The notes below the pieces were generated by a model. The model made no database searches. It saw only the letters and a program-made list of their open reading frames with translations, and was not told the DNA's origin. Shown here piece after piece: positions 56,234-64,000 of a stretch of DNA of 64,000 bases. Each line of letters opens with the position of its first letter. Position 1 is the stretch's first letter. Source of the stretch: Gliomastix tumulicola (taxonomy: Eukaryota; Ascomycota; Sordariomycetes; Hypocreales; Bionectriaceae); contig BCHX01000003.1 in NCBI GenBank assembly GCA_001599755.1, positions 2,825,289 to 2,889,288 on the forward strand. Direction: 5' to 3'. The position numbers were made by a program, and so were the translations under genes.

Positions 56234-57327
56234 CTAGATTTCCATCCGGCCGGCGACATCCTCACTCATGAGCCTGGGCCGCATCGTCTTCTCCACAACA
56301 TCATCGCTATCATCCTCGTCGTAGTCATCATAATCATCCATACCTTCGTCATCAGAGAACGTGACGAGGTCGCCGTCGTCGCCACGGTTCCAGTACAGGC
56401 CGTCGTCCTGGAAGCCGTCGTCGTCGTCAAAGGGCGGCACAAGCTTGGCATCCCTGTCGCCGACCCAGTAGTCCGCCCGTTTATCGCCTCCTGAGTCGAA
56501 GGCGGAACTCCTGCCATGCTTGGCCGCGTTGGCAGGCCGCAGCGTGGGACTCTGCGACGAGATGACGGCGACGACGCGCACGTACAGATACGCGACGCGC
56601 TTCAGGGCGCGGTTGAAGAAGAAGTAGTGCGCGGCCCAGATGGCGCTCTCGTCCTCCTCGAAGGGGTCGACGTCCGGGCTGTAGCGAAACACAGTGCACT
56701 CATTCAGACGCATCTCCTTGTCGATCAGGGCCCAGCACTGCGGGCCCCAGGTCGAGGTCGAGTCGCCGCCTGCGGATGAGTCAAATGACGTCGATGTCTC
56801 AACGCCGGGCCGCACGTTCTGCAGGATCGAGTCCAGGTTCGCCATGACCCTCCGCAAGTTCCTTTCCCGCTTGAAGTCGCCCGGCCGCAAGACGTGTGAG
56901 AAGTCGTAGTGGGGGTGGCTGGCGTTGAGCGTGGCGATGAGGTATGCGAACGTCCTCCGGCTGGACAGCTCGGACAGCGGGCCAAAGGCGCTCGTGTGGG
57001 AGAAGAGCTGCATGCTGGGCGACGTGGCGAGCATGTGCTCCCGCTGCGGCGGCGAGAGACTGGCGCCCAGCTTGAGGAGGGCGGCGTGCTGGGAGTTGAG
57101 GTCCTTGTCGATGTTCTTGTACAGTTTCTTGTCGGAGCCGGTCGACTTGGTCGTGTAGAGATCGCATCCGCCGGTGACGTTGCAGTCGGGCGTGTTGAAG
57201 TTGAGGGCGCCCGTGACGACCTCGAAGTCGTTGACTGGTATGTACTGCAGCAGGTCAGTAAGGACTATTCCGACATCGCTTCGGCGAGGAACCGCGCGTC
57301 GGTGGTGAGGGGGGAGCGCACCTTCAT
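56234..57327 (-). CDS. MAF1: MAF1, repressor of RNA polymerase III, 338 aa, with a 6-nt first coding exon
   Basis: Exon 1 is 57327-57322 (ATGAAG only) and exon 2 is 57244-56234. The 77-bp intron has donor GTGCGC, a TTACTGAC branch-like site and acceptor CTGCAG. The join gives MK | YIPVNDFEVVTGALNF, the conserved Maf1 N-terminus; the exon-2 frame has no usable upstream ATG. Conserved boxes include CNVTGGCDLYTTK, SPSMQLFSHTSAFGPL, YLIATLNASHPHYDFSH and the C-terminal box YSPDVDPFEEDESAIWAAHYFFFN. The tail is very acidic (DDYDDYDEDDSDD), as in fungal Maf1. The protein links nutrient and stress signals to repression of tRNA and 5S transcription, and shuttles between cytoplasm and nucleus under phosphorylation control (family knowledge). 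Automatic predictors would probably start it at the internal Met at 57034 and lose the first 70 residues. Confidence 0.93.
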
Positions 57328-59285
57328 CTTGTCGCGTCTAGGGGGGGAAGGTATATGTGTTTGCGTAAAGATGCCCTATCCTAGCGGACTCAATAACGGC
57401 AGTAGTAAATATGCGAATTGGGCGTGATTGAGGTGGCGGCTGGGTGTTGGTCGCGTAGGCTCAATTGCATTGGGCGGGTGTTCGGGATGCGATGCGGTGT
57501 CGCCGGAGTCGTGAACGGGGGGGGCGGATTGAGATACGGGGATTAATCGCAGAAAGAACGGCGCGGTCGGTAATCGGAGGTACGGCGCGTGTGAAATAAT
57601 GTGTCGCGACTGCTGCTCGTCGGGTGCGATAGCGGTTGAATCGAAGGAAGGGCCGGAAGGTCGGGTAGATGCAGGGTCACCGCCTGTCGAGGGTCGCTCG
57701 CTCCTGCGTGCGGCTGAACAGCAAAGCAGGCGCCGGCGGGTGGAAATAACGGGTGTGAAGTGCGAGATGGCCTGGTCAAGTCCGATTCGAGTGGGCAGGA
57801 TGCGTGAATGCTAGACGCGATGTCTAGCAGCTTCGAAGATCGGCAGGCATCGATGTACAGGTGAATGGGGACGGGATCTGAGATGAGGTTGAAGCGAGTC
57901 GGAAGCGGTGCTGGGGACAAGGGGCGGCGATGCGGATATGTATATGGATGGGTGGATGGATGGATGGATGGATGGATGGGCTACGTAAGTGCAAATGGCG
58001 GCTGGCTGAGGTGCGCAGGTCAGCAGATAAGAGAGAGGGAGGAGGAGTGATGCAACAGCCCCTAAGGTTAGGTTTCCAGGTTCTCAATGCTTATAGGCCA
58101 GTAACACCAGACAGTCGCTGGTGCTGGTGTTGGTTCCTGTCCGTTTCGGTCAATTGCGGGAGGGTCCCGGATGTCTTGGGGGGGTGCCTGGGGCTGGTTC
58201 CAGGCCAGACTGGCGCTGTGCTGGCTAAAACTGGCTGTCGGATTAGGGGTCAGCAGCAGCAAAAGGCGGGGAGGGGACAAGTCACCTCTCACTGTCCGAT
58301 TGCGATGGCTGCTGCTATCAGGACGCCCCGCCACGCCGCCACCACCAGCACACCATCAACCAAGCACACCACCACGAGACGAGTTCGGCCCCCTCGCGAG
58401 TGCAGCTCGTAAAGGGGAGAACCGAGGAGAACCAGGCCCGGCTGCAGTCCGTCGTGTGGGCCTGCATTCCTGCTGCCCACTGGATGCAGCCTGACGCACG
58501 GCGTGCCCCTACAGCGCCGCGTGGATTGGAGGGCCAGGTACGGTTGGCGCCAGCATCTGGGCCTAGCACACCCAACGGCGAATAGGGTGGCATCCTGCTG
58601 CCACGCGACGCACGCCTGGCACTTCCGCCACTCCTCCGGCAACGCGGCGCCCTCCCACGCTCGCTTGCAACTGTTTCGTCGTCGACGTCAGCAGACCGTT
58701 GGTCCTCTCCCCTCCTGTCCTGTCCCTGCTGGCACGTTAGAAGCTCGGCAAAAGGTAGGTCGCACGCATGGACGGCATGTGCAGGCCTATTGGCCAATTG
58801 GGGATCCCTCTCGAAGATCAAATAGTCTCTTGTTGGTATGAAAGAGGGTGGTTTGTCCACCTTCCAAGATATATCTTGACAAAAGCCTTCCGAGGCCCAT
58901 AAACCCCAAGAACACCGGACGCCGTGGTGCAGCCCGCCATTATCAAAAGAAAGAAAAAAAAATGCATGCATTCCGTTCTGGTTTCCTTCTCGGCACTCAC
59001 TCTTCTCAAAGGGTCATCAGAGTGTCGCTTTGCCGTTTCGTCGAGACATGCCATGCCCTGCATTCTCGTCACATCAATCCCGCGTCTTTCAGGCGGCCGG
59101 TGATCTCTTCTGTGACCTGTTGAGAAGTCCCTGGTCAGATATGATGCGTCTCGGGTTGTGTCTTTTCTTCCACATCTTCTCAGCTCCCACGCGAAGGGCT
59201 CTTGTCGGGGGCGGGGACGTGGCGTGTCGATGAGGGGCAGTGTTGGCTCGGCTCGAGGTGCGCGCAGATGGGCGTGTCGGTCAAA
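57328..59285. other. Spacer between MAF1 and the AP-1 sigma gene, containing the MAF1 promoter
   Basis: About 2 kb with ORFs on both strands but none with protein-like features. It carries a (GGAT)6 repeat roughly 630 bp upstream of the MAF1 ATG. The right-hand part holds the 3' flank of the AP-1 sigma gene. Confidence 0.55.
57954..57977. repeat. Tetranucleotide repeat (GGAT)6
   Basis: Six exact GGAT units (ATCC on the MAF1 sense strand), upstream of MAF1. Confidence 0.94.
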
Positions 59286-60166
59286 TCACATGAGCTTGGT
59301 GACCTCTTCGTCGACCTTCATTTTGATGTTCTCCCGTCAGTCCCGTCGAGGGGCTTTAATTCGGCAAGGCGCGCGCAAGAGCAGTGAAGCAAGGGTCGAC
59401 CCGATCGAAACCAACGCAGCACAAAAGAAGGGGTTGGGGGGGAGTGAAAAAAAAAAAGACACTATGCAGCAGCACGTACCTCCATGTCCTCCAGGGAGTC
59501 CTGCTGTCCTATGCAGCGCAGGACGTTCTTCTTGCTGCTCTCCTGGAGCTCGCCGGCGAGTAATAGCTCGTCGAGGATGTAGTACGCCTTGGTGAAGGAG
59601 AAGATGATATCTAGCTCGCACACGTTCCCGTAGTACTTGTCCATCTGTTCGACGTATCGGTGGATGATCTCGAGGGTGATGAGCTCGTTGTCTTCGGATG
59701 AGCAGCCGGCGATGAAGAAGAGCGAGGCATATCGTCGGTATACGATCTTGGTATCTGCGGGGGTGTGAGTTTCCTGGGGTTCTCGTTCTGGTCGGCAGCA
59801 GAGGATGCTGGAACTGACCCTTGTATTCGAGGAAGTTGCACATGCGTGTACGTCGGGCCAGGACGAGCTGCGACACATCCTTGACGATCTTGGCCTTATC
59901 CTTGGGCGAGAGAGTGGTGAACCATTTTGCCAGGCGCTGCAGCAGGTCAGCCTCAAACTTCCAAAACACAAGTTCACATGTAGAAGCAGCTCAGGACTCC
60001 TCGACCCGTCATCGTAGGGCGGATCGGCTCGTGCAGCTTGCTTCAACTCCCCTCACGTACCACTTTACCCTGGCGGGACAACAGAATCAGATATCTGCGG
60101 GCTTGTCAGTTCGACTGCTATCGGCGCTTGACATGTCTCGAGGAACGGCGCGTACTGGATGGCCAT
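59286..60166 (-). CDS. APS1: AP-1 clathrin adaptor complex sigma subunit, 160 aa, five exons
   Basis: Exons are 60166-60156 (11 nt), 60094-60061, 59936-59819, 59754-59480 and 59330-59286. Introns of 61, 124, 64 and 149 bp all have GT...AG ends. Spliced, the protein reads [15 protein letters not shown], then [58 protein letters not shown], and ends [12 protein letters not shown]. It covers the whole sigma-adaptin longin-like fold at the usual ~155-160 residues. The sigma subunit stabilises the AP-1 core that sorts clathrin cargo between trans-Golgi and endosomes (family knowledge). AP-1 rather than AP-2/AP-3 is inferred from the [12 protein letters not shown] start and the [11 protein letters not shown] segment. 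The gene faces away from the glutamate-cysteine ligase modifier gene across 1 kb. Confidence 0.94.
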
Positions 60167-61176
60167 GGCGAATATGGCATCACGTCACTAGCGAGTGACG
60201 GAGGTTGGCGGTCGAGGAAAAGCAGCGGATGCTGGGGACGGATAGAGAAGCTGTGTCGTCCGGCGAATTTTGCTCGGTCGGCGACGAGTTGGAACTCTGG
60301 CCTCCACTGACGAGCCCACTCGAAAAGGGGAGTCCGGTGTTCTAGGGTAAGTAGGTGCTGAGGGACCTGCTTCCAGCGGACCTCAGCCGCTGAACCGTTT
60401 CTGCGCTCCACTGCCTGGAGGGGTAATCACCGATAGTAATCAATCGCGGGGGTGAGACAGGAACTTCCAACGATTTGACATGTGCAAACCGGTTTGCTGA
60501 TTGGTCTCGAAGGAAGATTGCCAATTAGGACCGTGGCCATGGCGTCAATCATTTTCAAATGCAACGTTCGATACAATGGTAGGTACCTCTACACAGGAAA
60601 TAGGTAATCGGCGGGCAGACAGATGACCTAATCGATTAGGAGCTTCAGTGCCAGCCTCAACCTCAAAACCCCACGTTGCTATAGCACACCATCACATCAT
60701 GATATCTCCAGGACAGCAAGACCCCAGTCAACAAAAAAACAGCCGTGACAAACATCCCCCATGGAGAGAGGGATATATATCTCATCTGCGCCTCTCCCAC
60801 GCATCTCCTCAGGCAGCCACTTCATACAGACCAGACAAACGTCCCCTGCCCGAAATAACCCCCCTCCGCTCCGCTCCTCCCCTCGAATTAGTCAGGCCAG
60901 AGAGCTCTCCGAGCCCCCGAAGGCCGCCTTATTTTTGACGCCATTTGTGGGCTCGACCGGCCGCCGGGCTGTCAACCTAAGGTACTGAATAACTAAACTA
61001 CTGAATCGTCCGCCCAAACCCCCACGGCGGGATCGTGGCCCAGGACGGGTTTGACGAAAAACTCTACCTTCCATCCTCATCCCGTGGCTTTGATTTGCCC
61101 CCCCTCGGCTTGGGTCGTTTGCAGAATTTCCTCAGAAGCGTGCAATACTGTGTGTGTTGTCCGCCGAGCCGTCGCC
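60167..61176. promoter_or_regulatory. Divergent promoter region between AP-1 sigma and the GCL modifier gene
   Basis: 1.0 kb between start codons, with no supportable ORF. It includes a CT-rich half near 60650-60900. A CCAAT-box match (gattggtct on +, ATTGG) lies near 60500. Confidence 0.45.
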
Positions 61177-62204
61177 ATGACGAGGCTCATCCTATCCACC
61201 GGGTATGTCGACGTTCTCTCCCGGTGCATTAAACCACAAATTGGTCCGAGTTGGAAGCTAACCGCCGTGCGAACCGCAGCAATGTCATGTCCGCGGGCCC
61301 CTCGATCATCCGCAAGCGTGGCGCCGGGAGCCGATCGAACCTGGAGCTCATCAACTCGCTCCGCGACAACTTCGCAGCCGCCCAGCGCGACTACCCCGCC
61401 GTCAACGGCAACGGCAACGGCAACGGCAATGTCAACGGGTCGACGACAACGACCTCGGTCCCGGCCTGGACCGACCGCGCCTCCGACGCCGACACGTTCC
61501 TCATCCCGCGCATCGACTGGTCCGGCGCCGGGCTGCGCGACGAGGCGACGCAGTATGAGATCACCGTGAAGCTCTTCTTCCTGCAGGGCGCGCCGCTGGA
61601 CCAGCGCGAGGTGTACGTCCGGGACGCCCTTCTGCTGGTGCGCAGGGAGCTGGGGCTGGCCGAGGGGACGCCGCTCGACCTGCTCGTCGTGTCGTTCCCG
61701 GGCATGTCCTTCCAGGGCAACTGCGAGATGGAGGCCGAGAAGATCAACTCGCAGCAGGGGAACCTCGACGAGGAGGTCGCGACCTGGTCCATCTTCGAGG
61801 ACCTGCACCGCCAGGGCCAGGTGCAGAAGCTCGGTGTCGCCGAGTTTGGCGGGCAGAAGCTGAGCGCCTTCATCGAGCGGACGAGCATCCGGCCCGTAGT
61901 GAACCAGATCAACCTGCAGAACTGCTGCAACGTGCCGCCGCCGCTGAAGAAGGTCGCCGAACAGAACGGCGTGGAGCTCAACGTGCACACCGACTGCACC
62001 GACATCCTGCCCTGCGGCACCCTGCGTGAGATTCTCAGTCCCAAGGGGGCCGGTGTGCTAGCGAGCTCCCCCGAGGCCGACGACGGGCTGAAGGGCGAGA
62101 TCGCACCGAGGTGGGTTGCGAGGTACGTCGCCTTTGTCAAGGATCGAGGCGTGGTTGAGAACAAGGGCTACTTTGCCGGTGCGGACTGGGAGGAGCAGAG
62201 ATAG
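61177..62204 (+). CDS. Glutamate-cysteine ligase modifier (regulatory) subunit, 316 aa, two exons
   Basis: Exon 1 is 61177-61202 (26 nt: MTRLILSTG) and exon 2 is 61280-62204. The 77-bp intron (GTATGT...ACCGCAG) joins as ILSTG | NVMSAGPSIIRK, which restores the conserved LxTGN start of the family. The body has an aldo-keto-reductase-like fold: EITVKLFFLQGA, LDLLVVSFPGMSF, WSIFEDLHRQGQVQKLGVAEFGGQKL, VVNQINLQNCCNVPPPL, then LNVHTDCTDILP and a C-terminal WVARYVAFVKDRGVVENKGYF. A low-complexity (NG)n stretch sits near residue 55. The subunit binds the catalytic subunit and raises its affinity for glutamate, controlling glutathione synthesis in the cytosol (family knowledge). Without exon 1 the frame would be started at an internal ATG (61287), losing 11 residues. 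Confidence 0.92.
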
Positions 62205-62515
62205 ACAGCTGTACGAAGGCATGCTGCTGTCCCGACATTTGCCCGTCTTGTCTTCTTGTCCCTTATTTCTCCCCTGTCACTGGCGCGTTAACGACACTCC
62301 TCCTGGGGTGCCCCTGGTTGCCAGCCGCCCTATCCATATCCCTTTCTTAGCGAGTATTGTGCATATGGCATGTATGTTTTTCTTTTTGACGATATTGGGC
62401 TCGCGATATCTCCTCTGCTGGTGGGTTGGGTATCCGTTCTTCCTTCTTTCGTAGATCTTAGGCTTTATAGCAAAATACGCATCAAAAACGGCCGTCCCGT
62501 CTTCTGTTTTCCCAT
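62205..62515. other. Convergent 3' spacer between the GCL modifier gene and BUD32
   Basis: 311 bp, T/C-rich, no ORF of interest. It holds both 3' ends. Confidence 0.55.
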
Positions 62516-63307
62516 TTACCCAATCATGCTCCGTTTCCGCCCTCTCATCCTGACGTCCTCGAGCCTCTTGAGGACCCCCGGCGCCAGCTTGAACGACTGC
62601 CCGTAGGCCTCCAGCAGCTCGCCGAATACGCACTCGGCCCGGGGGTGCGTGCTCCCGAACGCCCTCTCCAGCACGTACAGGTCCACGGCGCGATCCTCCT
62701 CCTGGACGCTCGTGCTCGCAAGCCCCAGGTCGATGATGACGATCTCGCCCGCGAGGGGGTCCTCCGCCGGCGGCGGCGGCGCGTCGTCCGCCCCGTCCGC
62801 CTCGTTCAGCGGGTGCGGGCTCAGCATCATGTTGCTCGTCGTCAGGTCCCCGTGCACGACACCCGTCTTGTGCATCGTCCCGACGGCGGCGCCGATCCTC
62901 CGCATCAGATCCCTCAGCCCCTCGTCCGCCTCGATGCCCTGCGTGCGGTCGCCCAGCGCCTCGTTCACGCGCGCGCGCACCGGCGCGCCGGGCACCCACT
63001 CGATCATGAGCCAGCCCGCGGCCTCGTCGACGGCGTAGACGGCGGGCACGCGCAGGCCGTCCCGGCGGCAGCGCGCGAGGATGCGCGCCTCGGACAGGAT
63101 GCGGTGCTTGGTGAGGCGCTGGTCCAGGACCGGGTGCCGCCAGGGCTTGGGCGGGCGGTACTTGAGGGCGCAGGGGAGGCCCGGCTGGAGGTACGTCGTC
63201 TTGTAGAGGCGGCCCTCGGCGCCCTGCGTGATGAGCGTTGGCGGGGTCGACGCGGGGTGCTCCAGGATCTTGGGCAGGGGGAACGCGTGCTCCGTGGCGG
63301 TCGCCAT
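62516..63307 (-). CDS. BUD32: BUD32, EKC/KEOPS complex atypical kinase/ATPase, 263 aa
   Basis: Single exon, MATATEHAFPLP. It is a small RIO/piD261-type kinase with a glycine-poor nucleotide loop (TQGAEGRLYKT), invariant Lys (about K49 in CALKYRPPKPWRHP), the conserved helix LDQRLTKHRILSEARIL, catalytic loop VVHGDLTTSNMML (HGD 152-154), metal-binding D193 in IIDLGLA, and the basic C-terminal tail MRGRKRSMIG typical of Bud32. An Ala/Asp/Pro insert lies between the catalytic loop and the DLG. Within KEOPS (with Kae1, Cgi121, Pcc1, Gon7) it supports the t6A modification of ANN-decoding tRNAs and also telomere maintenance (family knowledge). The length equals the usual 250-270 residues. It is convergent with the GCL modifier gene. 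Confidence 0.96.
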   Translation of the reverse strand: MATATEHAFPLPKILEHPASTPPTLITQGAEGRLYKTTYLQPGLPCALKYRPPKPWRHPVLDQRLTKHRILSEARILARCRRDGLRVPAVYAVDEAAGWLMIEWVPGAPVRARVNEALGDRTQGIEADEGLRDLMRRIGAAVGTMHKTGVVHGDLTTSNMMLSPHPLNEADGADDAPPPPAEDPLAGEIVIIDLGLASTSVQEEDRAVDLYVLERAFGSTHPRAECVFGELLEAYGQSFKLAPGVLKRLEDVRMRGRKRSMIG

Positions 63308-63605
63308 TTTGATGAATAGGAGGAGCGCAGTGACTGCCAGTGAGTGTGTTGTCGTCTCAGTTTAGATAATTGTTGGGTTGCCGCATCTCAGAGTGTGTGT
63401 TCAAAAAGTGAAGATGAGACGGAAAGCAGCAAACATTGAACGGCCGATGTTGACCCCACGTTGGACATCATTTTAGCTACCAGGGCGTACCTTACCCGAC
63501 AGCCGTCCACATCCACCATAAGGCGCTCTCTATAATAGTACCAACAAAATATGACTACAATCGGATCTCTGGGTAAGATAGATAATAGAAGAGGACAAAA
63601 TATGT
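63308..63605. other. Upstream flank of BUD32
   Basis: About 300 bp. Likely BUD32 promoter, AT-rich beyond about 63360. No other feature supported. Confidence 0.45.
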
Positions 63606-63611
63606 AAAAAA
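63606..63611 (-). terminator. RNA polymerase III terminator-like T6 after the tRNA-like sequence
   Basis: Six consecutive T on the minus strand, 3 bases after the putative discriminator base, as expected for a tRNA gene. Confidence 0.45.
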
Positions 63612-63614
63612 GAA

Positions 63615-63700
63615 TGCGCGGACCAGGCAGGAATCGCACCAGGATCTTGCGTTGCCGGCAAAATGGAAGACACAAATCATAATCACTAGACCATCAGCGC
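63615..63700 (-). tRNA. Degenerate intron-containing tRNA-like sequence (possibly tRNA-Gly TCC)
   Basis: The minus strand reads GCGCTGATGGTCTAGTGATT at its 5' end, with a D-arm like TGGTCTAGTGNTTATGA. The acceptor ends GCGCTGA and TCCGCGC pair at 6 of 7 positions and are followed by an A discriminator and, 3 bases on, a T6 terminator. The anticodon stem TTGTG/CGCAA encloses 19 nt, enough for a loop plus a short intron containing the palindrome TTGCCGGCAA. Placing CTTCCAT as the loop gives anticodon TCC. The T-arm is weak: two of five pairs are mismatched and T55 is replaced (TGCGATT). It therefore looks like a tRNA pseudogene or a diverged copy. The isotype is uncertain. Confidence 0.4.
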
Positions 63701-64000
63701 CTTCCTCGAAGGATCGCTACACTGTACTCAGAACCAATACCAGCGCCGAGAGATCTTTCATTTATCGTATCGTCACCAACACAAGACATTATTACACGCT
63801 ACGAAGCAGCCAGTTGCCACTATAGAAGTGAAATTTAGTTTGGTAAAGAGAAAGTGTTTTCCCCCCTGAATTAGCAAATATCGGCCTCTCGTCTGGACAT
63901 GTGGGAAGGCGACTGTAATGGTTAGAGGAGTAAAACATATTCTGCTTCTAGGGACGCTTTCCGTGTCGAATCTTGCGTTTCTTCCTAGAGGAGCTCTAAA

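Noticed and set aside
59462..60046. 194-aa ORF (-) taken alone as a gene
   Set aside because: Only its second half is AP-1 sigma; the first half is intron and wrong-frame exon, resolved by the five-exon model.

Overview
The window is nuclear DNA of a filamentous ascomycete (Pezizomycotina, most likely a sordariomycete). The evidence is: short spliceosomal introns of about 55-220 bp with GTRNGT donors, CTRAY-type branch sites and YAG acceptors; long C/T-rich leaders; GGTACC-type palindromes in the spacers; and fungal genes such as fluG, an SLN1-type hybrid kinase, an RVS167-type BAR-SH3 protein, an AP-1 sigma adaptin, MAF1 and BUD32. Class level is inference. I saw no mobile element, CRISPR array or viral gene.

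Layout. 1-10.2 kb: the 3' end of a gene (partial, +), then about 9.7 kb without a convincing gene, with microsatellites and a 30-N assembly gap. 10.2-15.4 kb: two short Zn2Cys6 regulators (+) flanking a TMEM19/DUF92 membrane protein (-). 15.7-20.0 kb: an ADIP-type coiled-coil protein and RRP7 (both -). 20.6-25.7 kb: a MOSC/reductase/ferredoxin fusion and an F-box protein (both +). 26.4-30.9 kb: a BAR-SH3 protein (-) divergent from the cysteine desulfurase NFS1 (+). 31.5-34.8 kb: a MutY glycosylase and a CsbD/Hmp1-like protein (+). 34.8-40.9 kb: gene-poor, with one small Cys-rich ORF and a broken coding-like stretch. 40.9-48.7 kb: a large disordered Flo11-like protein and FluG (+). 51.1-54.7 kb: an SLN1-type histidine kinase (+). 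56.2-60.2 kb: MAF1 and the AP-1 sigma subunit (both -). 61.2-63.3 kb: the glutamate-cysteine ligase modifier subunit (+) convergent with BUD32 (-). The last 400 bp holds a degenerate tRNA-like sequence (-).

This is mostly a housekeeping and regulatory neighbourhood, not a biosynthetic cluster. Functional links are loose. NFS1 supplies sulfur for Fe-S clusters such as those of its neighbour MutY and of the reductase fusion. SLN1, FluG and MAF1 are environmental, developmental and growth regulators. I rebuilt exon structures by hand from splice sites and protein continuity. Several first exons are tiny (6, 11 and 26 nt of coding sequence) and are easy to miss. Two introns, if retained, would give altered but plausible proteins.
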